DNA of 64,000 bases from the NCBI GenBank assembly GCA_035626815.1, contig DASPMY010000036.1:1-64000 (forward strand). Reading direction: 5' to 3'. Source of the stretch: Croceibacterium_A sp035626815 (GTDB lineage: Bacteria; Pseudomonadota; Alphaproteobacteria; Sphingomonadales; Sphingomonadaceae). The notes beneath the pieces were generated by a model that was not told the DNA's origin, did not search any database, and worked only from the letters and a program-made list of their open reading frames with translations. This document shows, piece by piece, positions 1-8,533 of the stretch (position 1 is the first letter of the stretch; each line of letters opens with the position of its first letter). The position numbers were made by a program, and so were the translations under genes.

Positions 1-794
<794 letters not shown>

Positions 795-805
795 ACCTAT
801 GATTT

Positions 806-888
806 CGTCATTGCGAGCGCAGCGAAGCAATCCAGGACGCCTCGGTGACGCCCTGGATTGCTTCGTCGCTTCGCTCCTCGCAATGACG
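806..888. repeat. REP-like inverted repeat between adhC and the first VOC gene
   Basis: The left arm (806-835) reads CATTGCGAGCGCAGCGAAGC in its core. The right arm (853-888) is its reverse complement, with a 6-base insertion. The arms would form a long hairpin in DNA or RNA. It lies just after the adhC stop and ends about 30 bases before the next start, so it could mark a transcript 3' end or act as an mRNA stabiliser. No T-run follows, so I do not call it an intrinsic terminator. Confidence 0.8.
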
Positions 889-918
889 AAGAGAACCGAC
901 TCGGAAAGGAATTCCCCC

Positions 919-1296
919 ATGTTCACCCACGCCTTCCTCGGCTCGAACGACATCGAGAAGAGCCGCAAGTTCTACGATTCCATCATGGGCGTGCTCGGCT
1001 ACCACAACGTCGCCCCGCCCGAGGCCGGGCGGCTGATCTACGCCGGCCCGAGCGGCACCTTCATCGTCGCCCCGCCCTATAACGGCGAGCCGGCGAGCGT
1101 CTCGAACGGCCACACGCTCGGCTTCGCCGCGCCCGACGACGAGACCGTCGCCAGGTGGCACGAGGCCGGCCTCGCCGCCGGCGGCACCGACGAAGGCGCC
1201 CCCGGCCCGCGTTCGGCGGCGCCGAACAACTCGCACGGCGCCTACTTGCGCGACCCGGACGGCAACAAGATCTGTGCCTTCCACATGCGCCACTGA
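919..1296 (+). CDS. VOC (glyoxalase/bleomycin resistance) family protein, first of a tandem pair
   Basis: Predicted 125-residue single-module vicinal oxygen chelate protein. I start it at ATG 919, preceded by an AAAGGA site; the upstream in-frame extension runs through the palindromic repeat and is not protein-like. The family feature seen is the C-terminal YLRDPDGNKICAF strand. The next gene has the same ending plus a shared EG.PGPR block, so the two are paralogues. Placement between adhC and fghA suggests a role with glutathione-linked C1 intermediates, but the reaction cannot be read from sequence. It could be a lyase, isomerase, dioxygenase or a binding protein. Confidence 0.85.
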   Translation: MFTHAFLGSNDIEKSRKFYDSIMGVLGYHNVAPPEAGRLIYAGPSGTFIVAPPYNGEPASVSNGHTLGFAAPDDETVARWHEAGLAAGGTDEGAPGPRSAAPNNSHGAYLRDPDGNKICAFHMRH

Positions 1297-1306
1297 GGCG
1301 GCGGCG

Positions 1307-1702
1307 ATGTCGATGTACAGCCACGTGATGATCGGGACCGACGATCCCGAGCAGGCGCGCGCGTTCTACGACGCGACATTCGCCGCGCTCGGCATTCCGG
1401 GCCGGCACACCCCGCGCGGCGCGTTCTACGGCTCGCCCGAGACCGGCTTCTTCGGAGTCGCCATCCCGCGCGACGAGCAGGCCGCGACCCACGCCAACGG
1501 CGGCACGATCGGCTTGAAGGCCGGCACGCCCGCGCAAGTCGATGCCTGGCACCAGGCCGCGCTCGCCAACGGCGGCACGTGCGAAGGCCCGCCCGGGCCG
1601 CGCGAATACGGGGCGCCGATGTACGGCGCCTACGTGCGCGATCCGGTCGGCAACAAGCTGTGCGCGTTCGCCCTGCTGGCGGAGGACGCGGCGGCGTCGT
1701 GA
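1307..1702 (+). CDS. VOC family protein, second of a tandem pair
   Basis: Predicted 131 residues, starting at ATG 1307 with GAGGCGG just upstream; ATG 1313 is a possible alternative. It begins 10 bases after the preceding stop, and its own stop overlaps the GTG start of fghA by 4 bases, so it is almost certainly co-translated with fghA. The protein has one VOC module with the closing YVRDPVGNKLCAF motif and is clearly related to its upstream neighbour. Tight coupling to fghA makes an accessory role in formaldehyde or S-formylglutathione metabolism likely (inference); no reaction is assigned. Confidence 0.87.
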   Translation: MSMYSHVMIGTDDPEQARAFYDATFAALGIPGRHTPRGAFYGSPETGFFGVAIPRDEQAATHANGGTIGLKAGTPAQVDAWHQAALANGGTCEGPPGPREYGAPMYGAYVRDPVGNKLCAFALLAEDAAAS

Positions 1703-2538
1703 GCCTCGAGACCCTCAGCGAGTCGAAGAGCTTCGGCGGTATCCAGGGCGTTTACCGGCACGAGAGCACGAGCACCGGCACGCCGATGACGTTCGCGGTG
1801 TTCGTGCCCGCGCACGCGCCCGGCGCTAAGCTGCCCGTGCTGTGGTGGCTCTCGGGCCTCACCTGCACGCACGCCAATGTGATGGAGAAGGGCGAGTATC
1901 GCCAGGCGTGCGCGGAGCACGGCATCGTGCTCGTCGCGCCCGACACCTCGCCCCGCGGCGACGACGTGCCGGACGACGAAGCCTACGACTTCGGCAAAGG
2001 GGCCGGGTTCTACGTCGATGCGACGCAGGAGCCGTGGGCGAAGCACTACGCGATGCGCCGCTACGTCGAGCACGAGCTGCCGCCGATCGTCGCTGAGAGC
2101 TTCCCGGTCGCGATGGACCGCCAGGGCATCTTCGGCCACTCGATGGGCGGCCACGGCGCGCTCACCGTCAGCTTGCGCAACCCCGGCCGGTTCCGTTCGA
2201 CCAGCGCGTTCGCGCCGATCGTCAGCCCGCGCCATTGCCCATGGGGCGAGAAGGCCCTGGCCGGCTATTTGGGGGATGACCGCGCGGCGTGGCGGGCCTA
2301 CGACGCCTGCGCGCTGATCGAGGACGGCGCCCGCCTGCCCGAGCTGCTCGTCGACCAGGGCACCGCGGACAACTTCCTCGATACGCAGCTGAAGACGCAT
2401 TTGCTGGACGAGGCCTGCCGCAATGTGGATATGCGCGCCACGATCAGGCTCCAGGAAGGGTACGATCACTCGTACTTCTTCATCTCGACCTTCATGGCCG
2501 AGCACATCGCCTGGCACGCGGAGAGGTTGAAGGCTTGA
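1699..2538 (+). CDS. fghA: S-formylglutathione hydrolase
   Basis: Hydrolyses S-formylglutathione to formate and glutathione, the second step after AdhC. The GTG start at 1699 overlaps the upstream stop (GTGA) and gives 279 residues, the usual family length. The alpha/beta-hydrolase nucleophile is the Ser in GHSMGG at about residue 148. The Asp of the VDQGTADNF block and the His of YDHSYFF complete an esterase D type triad. The N-terminal block with WWLSGLTCTHAN is typical of the family. The formate produced is the substrate of the formate dehydrogenase encoded immediately downstream by overlapping genes. Confidence 0.96.
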   Translation: MSLETLSESKSFGGIQGVYRHESTSTGTPMTFAVFVPAHAPGAKLPVLWWLSGLTCTHANVMEKGEYRQACAEHGIVLVAPDTSPRGDDVPDDEAYDFGKGAGFYVDATQEPWAKHYAMRRYVEHELPPIVAESFPVAMDRQGIFGHSMGGHGALTVSLRNPGRFRSTSAFAPIVSPRHCPWGEKALAGYLGDDRAAWRAYDACALIEDGARLPELLVDQGTADNFLDTQLKTHLLDEACRNVDMRATIRLQEGYDHSYFFISTFMAEHIAWHAERLKA

Positions 2539-2966
2539 GCACCAGGGAACAGCGGATCGGCGAGATCGTCGCCGCGCACGCCGGCCGCGAAGGGCCGCTG
2601 ATGCCGATCCTGCACGACGTGCAGGCGGCGTTCGGGTGCGTCGATGCCGAAAGCGAGAAGCTGATCGCGCAAGGCCTCAACCTCAGCCGGGCCGACGTCC
2701 ACGGCGTGGTCAGCTTCTACCACGACTTCCACGACCACGCCGACCCGCGCCCGGTGGTGCAGATCTGCCGCGCCGAGGCGTGCCAGGCGCGCGGGGTCGA
2801 GGCGCTCGTGCCCGGCGCCGAAAAGGTTGCCGGCGACCGCGTCCGGCTCGAGACCGTCTACTGCCTCGGGCTGTGCAGCGCCGGACCGAGCGCGCGGGTC
2901 GGCGACCGGCTCCACGCCCGGCTCGACGCCGCCGGCTTGGCCCGCGTGATCGAGGCCGCCCGATGA
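2535..2966 (+). CDS. fdsG: NAD-dependent formate dehydrogenase gamma subunit (NuoE-like)
   Basis: Small 2Fe-2S subunit of the soluble molybdenum formate dehydrogenase, working with FdsB in electron transfer to NAD. I start it at TTG 2535, which overlaps the fghA stop as TTGA and gives 143 residues, about the normal size. The four cluster cysteines are visible as C-R-A-E-A-C and C-L-G-L-C, the thioredoxin-like ferredoxin pattern shared with NuoE. It is the first subunit of an fds operon and overlaps fdsB by 4 bases. Confidence 0.93.
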   Translation: MSTREQRIGEIVAAHAGREGPLMPILHDVQAAFGCVDAESEKLIAQGLNLSRADVHGVVSFYHDFHDHADPRPVVQICRAEACQARGVEALVPGAEKVAGDRVRLETVYCLGLCSAGPSARVGDRLHARLDAAGLARVIEAAR

Positions 2967-4519
2967 TCGTGCGCCTCTCCGACGACGCGCTCGCCCGCGC
3001 CCTCGGCGCCGACGCGCTGGCCGAGGCGTTCGCCGGCAAGGGCCACGAAGTCCACCGGGTGTCGAGCTGGGGCATGCACTGGCTCGAGCCGCTCGTGGAC
3101 ATCGACGGCCACGGCTTCGGACCCGCCACCCTCGACGATGTCGGCGCGATCCTCGACGGCTCGTCCGACAAGGCCATCGGCCCGATCGCCAAGCACCCGT
3201 TCATCGCCCGCCAGCAGCGGCTGACGTTCGCCCGCGCCGGCAAGACGCGCCCGACCAGCCTCGAGGACTACGAGGCGACCGGCGGCTGGGCCGGCTTGCG
3301 GCGCGCCCGCCAGATCGGGCCGGCGGCGATCGTCGAGGAGGTCACCGCCTCGGGCCTGCGCGGCCGCGGCGGCGCCGGGTTCCCGGCGGGCATCAAGTGG
3401 AAGACCGTCGCCAGCACGCCCGCCGCGCAGAAGTACATCGTCTGCAACGCCGACGAGGGCGACAGCGGCACCTTCGCCGACCGCATGGTCATGGAAGGCG
3501 ATCCCTACGCGCTGATCGAGGGCATGGCGATCGCTGGCGAGGCGGTCGGCGCCGACCAGGGCTACATCTACGTCCGCAGCGAGTACCCGGACTCGATCCG
3601 CAAGCTGAACGAAGCGCTGGCGCTGTGCGCGGCGCTGATCCACCCGTTCCGCTGCGAGGTCCGCGTCGGCGCCGGCGCCTACGTCTGCGGCGAGGAGACC
3701 TCGCTGCTCAACTCGCTCGAGGGCAAGCGCGGCGAGGTCCGCGCCAAGCCGCCGCTGCCGGCGATCGAGGGCCTGTTCGGCAAGCCGACGGTGGTCAACA
3801 ACGTGCTCACGCTCGCCGCGGTGCCGCACATCCTCGCCGAGGGCGGCAGCGCGCAATACGGCGCGCTCGGCATCGAGCGCTCGAAAGGGACGATGCCGAT
3901 CCAGCTCGCCGGCAACATCCGGCACGGCGGGCTGTTCGAGACCGCCTTCGGGGTCACGCTCAAGGAGCTGATCTACGACATCGGCGGCGGCACCGAGTCC
4001 GGCCGCCCGGTCAAGGCGGTCCAAGTCGGCGGGCCGCTCGGGGCCTATCTCCACCCCGACCAGTTCGACATCAAGTTCGACTACGAGGCCTACACCGCCG
4101 CCGATGCCCTCATCGGCCACGGCGGCATCACCGTGTTCGACGACACCGCCGACATGGGCGCGATGGCGCGCTTCGCGATGCAGTTCTGCGCCGCCGAGAG
4201 CTGCGGCAAGTGCACCCCGTGCCGCATCGGCGCGGTGCGCGGGGTCGAGCTGATCGACCGCATCCGCGCCGGCGGCCGCCCGGCCGACGGCGTCGAGCTC
4301 CAGCCGGTGATGCACAACGCGCCCAAGACCGGCCGCCTGCCCGAGCAGGAGATCGGCCTGCTGACCGACTTGTGCGAGACGATGAAGTTCGGCTCGCTGT
4401 GCGCGCTCGGCGGGTTCACCCCCTACCCGGTGATGAGCGCGCTCAAGAACTGGCCCGAGGACTTCATGCCCGGCCGGGAGGGCGCGGTGCAGAAGGTCCT
4501 CGACCGGAACGAGGCGTGA
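2963..4519 (+). CDS. fdsB: NAD-dependent formate dehydrogenase beta subunit (NuoF-like)
   Basis: Flavin and iron-sulfur subunit that passes formate-derived electrons to NAD. The ATG at 2963 overlaps the fdsG stop (ATGA); 518 residues. The N-terminal ~130 residues are a thioredoxin-like domain of the kind fused to NuoF in Fds enzymes. The FMN/NADH-binding core follows (GLRGRGGAGFPAG, then CNADEGDSGTF). Near the C-terminus is the 4Fe-4S motif ESCGKCTPCR. Overlap with fdsG and position before fdsA match the known fdsGBA order, here interrupted by mobA. Confidence 0.95.
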   Translation: MIVRLSDDALARALGADALAEAFAGKGHEVHRVSSWGMHWLEPLVDIDGHGFGPATLDDVGAILDGSSDKAIGPIAKHPFIARQQRLTFARAGKTRPTSLEDYEATGGWAGLRRARQIGPAAIVEEVTASGLRGRGGAGFPAGIKWKTVASTPAAQKYIVCNADEGDSGTFADRMVMEGDPYALIEGMAIAGEAVGADQGYIYVRSEYPDSIRKLNEALALCAALIHPFRCEVRVGAGAYVCGEETSLLNSLEGKRGEVRAKPPLPAIEGLFGKPTVVNNVLTLAAVPHILAEGGSAQYGALGIERSKGTMPIQLAGNIRHGGLFETAFGVTLKELIYDIGGGTESGRPVKAVQVGGPLGAYLHPDQFDIKFDYEAYTAADALIGHGGITVFDDTADMGAMARFAMQFCAAESCGKCTPCRIGAVRGVELIDRIRAGGRPADGVELQPVMHNAPKTGRLPEQEIGLLTDLCETMKFGSLCALGGFTPYPVMSALKNWPEDFMPGREGAVQKVLDRNEA

Positions 4520-4535
4520 TGGAACTAGCGCATTT

Positions 4536-4629
4536 CCTCCCCTCCCCTTCAGGGGAGGGGCCGGGGGTGGAGCATGTCGCCGGGTTGGGGACAGCCCCCA
4601 CCCCAACCCCTCCCCTGAAGGGGAGGGGC
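4536..4629. repeat. REP-like palindromic element between fdsB and mobA
   Basis: Two nested palindromes, each built on CCCTCCCCTTCAGGGGAGGG (left, about 4541-4560) and its complement-rich partner (right, about 4607-4628), separated by a short spacer. The same element recurs at about 60281-60384, where it is read in frame inside putA. This copy fills most of the 115 bases between fdsB and mobA and separates them within an otherwise overlapping operon. It may alter mRNA processing at this point (inference). Confidence 0.85.
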
Positions 4630-4634
4630 TCGGC

Positions 4635-5165
4635 ATGATCCTCGGCGTCGTCCTCGCCGGCGGGCGGTCGACCCGCTTCGGCAGCGACAAGGCGCTCGCC
4701 GAGCTCGGCGGCCGCACGCTGCTGGCGCGCGCGTTCGATACCCTGACCGGGTTCTGCGAGCTGGTCGTGGTCGCCGGGCGCGAGCGCGGCCCGGGACATT
4801 GCATCCCCGACTGGCCGCAGCCCGACATGGGCCCGCTCGCCGGGATAGCCGCCGGCCTGCGCCTGGCGCGCGACGAGGGCTACGCCAGCGTGCTCACCTG
4901 CGGGGTGGATTCGGTCGCCCTGCCCGACGACCTGCTCGAGCTGCTGTCGCCGGGGCCGGCCTACCTCGCCAGCCAGCCGGTCGTCGGCCACTGGCCGACG
5001 GGAACCGTCGACGCGCTCGAAGCGCTCCTCCTGGCGGAGGGAAAGCATTCGATGCTTGCGTTCGCCGGGGCGATCGGCGCAACGGCGGTGAAAATCGGGG
5101 CTGACCCTGCTAACATCAATACACCGGCGGACCTGACCGCCGCGGAGAAGAACGATGGGATTTGA
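4635..5165 (+). CDS. mobA: Molybdenum cofactor guanylyltransferase
   Basis: Adds GMP to molybdopterin to make the bis-MGD cofactor that FdsA needs. Predicted 176 residues. The N-terminal nucleotide-binding signature LAGGRSTRFGSDK at residues 6-18 is intact, followed by the PDMGPLAG stretch seen in MobA proteins. The last 11 bases overlap the start of fdsA, so cofactor maturation and the catalytic subunit look translationally coupled. A MobA between fdsB and fdsA is uncommon; it suggests a dedicated cofactor supply for this enzyme (inference). Confidence 0.93.
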   Translation: MILGVVLAGGRSTRFGSDKALAELGGRTLLARAFDTLTGFCELVVVAGRERGPGHCIPDWPQPDMGPLAGIAAGLRLARDEGYASVLTCGVDSVALPDDLLELLSPGPAYLASQPVVGHWPTGTVDALEALLLAEGKHSMLAFAGAIGATAVKIGADPANINTPADLTAAEKNDGI

Positions 5166-8016
5166 ACGCCAGGCCGACTTCGGCACCCCCGAGGTCTCGT
5201 CCGACCAGATGGTCACGCTGACCATCGACGGGCGCGCGGTCACCGTTCCCGCCGGGACCAGCGTGATGCGCGCGGCGGCCGAGATCGGCGGCCAGATCCC
5301 CAAGTTGTGCGCGACCGACAACATGCAGGCGTTCGGCTCATGCCGGCTGTGCCTGGTCGAGATCGACGGCGCCAAGGGCACCCCCGCCAGCTGCACCACC
5401 CCGGTCATGCCCGGCATGAACGTCCACACCCAGACCCCGCGGCTCGAGAAGCTGCGGCGCGGGGTGATGGAGCTGTACATCTCCGACCACCCGCTCGACT
5501 GCCTGACGTGCAGCGCCAACAACGACTGCGAGCTGCAGGAGCAGGCCGCCGCGGTCGGCCTGCGCGACGTGCGCTACGGCTACGAGGGCGACAACCACCT
5601 CGGCCTGACGACCGACCACTCGAACCCCTATTTCGACTTCGATCCGTCGAAGTGCATCGTCTGCAGCCGCTGCGTGCGCGCCTGCGACGAGGTCCAGGGC
5701 ACGTTCGCGCTGACCATCGACGGGCGCGGCTTCGCCTCGATGGTCTCGGCCGGGCAGGACCACGACAACTTCCTCAGCTCCGAATGCGTCAGCTGCGGCG
5801 CGTGCGTCCAGGCCTGCCCGACCGCGACGCTGCAGGAGAAGAGCGTCAAGGCGATCGGCCTGCCCGAGCGGGCGGTGGTCACCACCTGCGCCTATTGCGG
5901 CGTCGGCTGCACTTTCCGCGCCGAGATGCGCGGCGAGCAGCTCGTCCGCATGGTGCCGTGGAAGGACGGCAAGGCCAACCGCGGCCACTCCTGCGTCAAG
6001 GGCCGCTTCGCCTACGGCTACGCCAACCACCGCGACCGCATCCTCAACCCGATGATCCGCGAGTCGATCGACCAGCCGTGGCGCGAGGTCAGCTGGGACG
6101 AGGCGCTCCAGTTCTCGGCCGACCGGATCAACGCGATCAAGGCCGCGCACGGACCGCAAGCCCTCGGCGGCATCACCTCGAGCCGCTGCACCAACGAGGA
6201 GACCTTCCTCGTCCAGAAGCTGGTCCGCGCCACGTTCGGCACCAACAACGTCGATACCTGCGCCCGCGTGTGCCATTCGCCGACCGGCTACGGGCTCAAG
6301 ACCACCTTCGGCACCAGCGCGGGCACGCAGGACTTCGACAGCGTGATGGACGCCGACGTGATGCTGGTGATCGGCGCCAACCCGACCGACGCGCACCCGG
6401 TGTTCGCCAGCCGCATGAAGCGCCGGTTGCGCCAGGGCGCCAAGCTGATCGTCATCGACCCGCGCCGCATCGACCTGGTGCGCACGCCGCACATCGAGGC
6501 CGAATACCACTTGCCGCTGCAGCCGGGCACCAACGTCGCGGTGCTCACCAGCCTCGCCCACGTCATCGTCACCGAAGGCCTCGCCAACGAGGCGTTCATC
6601 CGCGAGCGCTGCGACTGGGACGAGTACCAGGACTGGGCGCGCTTCGTTGCCGAGGAGCGGCACAGCCCCGAGTTCCTCGAGGCGGTCACCCGGGTTCCGG
6701 CGCAGACGGTGCGCGCGGCCGCCCGGCTCTACGCCACCGGCGGCAACGGCGCGATCTACTACGGGCTCGGGGTGACCGAGCACTCGCAAGGCTCGTCGGC
6801 GGTCATCGCCATCGCCAACCTGGCGATGTGCACCGGCAACATCGGCCGCCCCGGCGTCGGGGTGAACCCGCTGCGCGGGCAGAACAACGTCCAGGGCTCG
6901 TGCGACATGGGCAGCTTCCCGCACGAGCTGTCGGGTTACCGCCACATCTCCGACGGCGAGACCCGCGCGCTGTTCGAGCAGGACTGGGGCGTCACGCTCG
7001 ACGATCAGCCGGGCCTGCGCATCCCGAACATGTTCGACGCCGCGATCGACGGCACGTTCAAGGCGCTTTACGTCCAGGGCGAGGACATCCTCCAGTCCGA
7101 TCCCAACACCCGGCACGTCTCCGCCGGGCTGTCGGCGATGGAGCTGGTCATCGTCCACGACCTGTTCCTCAACGAGACCGCCAACTACGCGCACGTGTTC
7201 CTGCCCGGCAGCACGTTCCTCGAGAAGGACGGCACCTTCACCAACGCCGAGCGGCGCATCCAGCCGGTGCGCCAGGTGATGGAGCCGGCCAACGGCTACG
7301 CCGACTGGGAAGTGACCCAGCTGCTCGCCAACGCGCTCGGCGCCGGGTGGGCCTATACCCATCCGAGCCAGATCATCGACGAGATCGCCCGCCTGACGCC
7401 GAGCTTCGCCGGCCTCAGCTGGGAGCGCCTGCTCGCGACCGGCTCGGTCCAGTGGCCGGTCAACGAGGCGCATCCCGAGGGGTCGCCGGTGATGCACGTC
7501 GAGGGTTTCGTCCGCGGCAAGGGCAAGTTCGTCGTCACCGAGTACATCCCGACCGACGAGAAGGCCGGCCCGCGCTATCCGCTGCTGCTGACCACCGGGC
7601 GCATCCTCAGCCAGTACAACGTCGGCGCGCAAACCCGCCGCACGCACAACGTCATGTGGCACGAGGAAGACCTGCTCGAGATGCACCCGGCCGACGCCGA
7701 GAACCGCGGTCTCAAGAGCGGCGATTTCGCGCGGCTCACCAGCCGCACCGGCGAGACGACGTTGCGCGTGCTGGTCACCGACCGCGTCGCCCCGGGGGTG
7801 GTCTACACCACCTTCCACCACCCGGCGACGCAGGCCAACGTGGTCACCACCGACTTCTCCGATTGGGCGACCAACTGCCCGGAGTACAAGGTCACCGCGG
7901 TGCAGGTCATGCCGTCGAACGGCCCGAGCGAATGGCAGGCGGACTACACCGAGCTCACCGAGCGCTCGCGCCGGATCGCCACCGACGCCGCCGGGGCGAT
8001 GGAGCCCGCCGAATGA
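5155..8016 (+). CDS. fdsA: Formate dehydrogenase alpha (catalytic molybdenum) subunit
   Basis: Oxidises formate to CO2 at a bis-MGD molybdenum site. Predicted 953 residues; start ATG 5155 lies inside the mobA end. Domains in order: a 2Fe-2S ferredoxin domain (about residues 18-95, with FGSCRLCLVE), a His/Cys cluster segment, two 4Fe-4S ferredoxin motifs (CIVCSRCVRAC and CVSCGACVQAC), the 4Fe-4S CAYCGVGC motif, then the molybdopterin oxidoreductase core and a C-terminal dinucleotide-binding domain. The Mo ligand is a cysteine at about residue 373 in ARVCHSPT, so this is a Cys, not a selenocysteine, enzyme. Confidence 0.97.
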   Translation: MGFERQADFGTPEVSSDQMVTLTIDGRAVTVPAGTSVMRAAAEIGGQIPKLCATDNMQAFGSCRLCLVEIDGAKGTPASCTTPVMPGMNVHTQTPRLEKLRRGVMELYISDHPLDCLTCSANNDCELQEQAAAVGLRDVRYGYEGDNHLGLTTDHSNPYFDFDPSKCIVCSRCVRACDEVQGTFALTIDGRGFASMVSAGQDHDNFLSSECVSCGACVQACPTATLQEKSVKAIGLPERAVVTTCAYCGVGCTFRAEMRGEQLVRMVPWKDGKANRGHSCVKGRFAYGYANHRDRILNPMIRESIDQPWREVSWDEALQFSADRINAIKAAHGPQALGGITSSRCTNEETFLVQKLVRATFGTNNVDTCARVCHSPTGYGLKTTFGTSAGTQDFDSVMDADVMLVIGANPTDAHPVFASRMKRRLRQGAKLIVIDPRRIDLVRTPHIEAEYHLPLQPGTNVAVLTSLAHVIVTEGLANEAFIRERCDWDEYQDWARFVAEERHSPEFLEAVTRVPAQTVRAAARLYATGGNGAIYYGLGVTEHSQGSSAVIAIANLAMCTGNIGRPGVGVNPLRGQNNVQGSCDMGSFPHELSGYRHISDGETRALFEQDWGVTLDDQPGLRIPNMFDAAIDGTFKALYVQGEDILQSDPNTRHVSAGLSAMELVIVHDLFLNETANYAHVFLPGSTFLEKDGTFTNAERRIQPVRQVMEPANGYADWEVTQLLANALGAGWAYTHPSQIIDEIARLTPSFAGLSWERLLATGSVQWPVNEAHPEGSPVMHVEGFVRGKGKFVVTEYIPTDEKAGPRYPLLLTTGRILSQYNVGAQTRRTHNVMWHEEDLLEMHPADAENRGLKSGDFARLTSRTGETTLRVLVTDRVAPGVVYTTFHHPATQANVVTTDFSDWATNCPEYKVTAVQVMPSNGPSEWQADYTELTERSRRIATDAAGAMEPAE

Positions 8017-8303
8017 GCTTCGACACCCTCGCGACCCTGCGGCGGATGGCCAACGACATCGCCCGCAACCTCGAAGCCATGGGCCACGACAAGGCGGTGC
8101 TGGCGGTGGCGGACCACATCGACAAGTTCTGGGACCCGCGGATGAAGCGCGCGATCTTCGCCGACGACGAGCGCTTCGGGGTGCTGACCCCGATCGCCGC
8201 CGAGGCGATCGACCACCTCGCCGGCGGCGCGCACCCCGAATCGCAGACCCGCGCCACCGAGTTCAACACCGCTGACGAGATCGGCCATTCCGACGCGGGG
8301 TAG
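8013..8303 (+). CDS. fdsD: Formate dehydrogenase delta subunit
   Basis: Small accessory subunit (96 residues) of NAD-dependent Mo formate dehydrogenases. The ATG at 8013 overlaps the fdsA stop as ATGA. The sequence has the family pattern MANDIARN near residue 11 and HIDKFWDPRMK near residue 33, as expected for FdsD. It ends the contiguous fds operon; a 230-base repeat-rich gap follows before the fused FdhD gene. Confidence 0.9.
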   Translation: MSFDTLATLRRMANDIARNLEAMGHDKAVLAVADHIDKFWDPRMKRAIFADDERFGVLTPIAAEAIDHLAGGAHPESQTRATEFNTADEIGHSDAG

Positions 8304-8347
8304 CGTCCTTCGAGACGCGGCTTCGTGACGACGGCTCGCGCCGCCTC

Positions 8348-8497
8348 CTCAGCCGCTCCTCAGGATGAGCGGGCCAAGAGACATAGTCGCTCATGGTGAG
8401 GAGGGACTGGAGATTGGCGAAGGTCCGGCTCGAACCACCCAGGCTGGGCGCTTGTTGTCTATTGTCTTCTTCCCGCTCATCCTGAGGAGCCGCTGAG
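8348..8497. repeat. REP-like inverted repeat pair enclosing a second repeat copy
   Basis: The arms at 8348-8373 and 8472-8497 are reverse complements at 25 of 26 positions, with core CCGCTCCTCAGGATGAGCGG. Between them, 8394-8440 carries a different repeat unit (GGTGAGGAGGGACTG, ending CTCGAACCACC). That unit recurs at 8834-8896 inside the next coding region. The block fills the gap between fdsD and the GIY-YIG/FdhD gene; I see no other gene in 8304-8533. Confidence 0.8.
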
Positions 8498-8533
8498 CCT
8501 GTCGAAGCGGCGTCGCGAAGGACCAAGGGCACC

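Noticed and set aside
2858..4828. 656-codon leftward frame opposite fdsB and mobA
   Set aside because: Reads through the REP element and both genes with no recognisable domain.
5338..7821. 827-codon leftward frame opposite fdsA
   Set aside because: Composition is typical of an antisense shadow; fdsA has all expected cofactor motifs.
5155..8016. Selenocysteine codon in the formate dehydrogenase
   Set aside because: The Mo ligand position is an ordinary TGC Cys (about 6271-6273) and the frame has no internal TGA.
8348..8497. Possible CRISPR repeats because of repeated units in a non-coding gap
   Set aside because: Repeats are inverted, of different types and not regularly spaced; this is REP structure.
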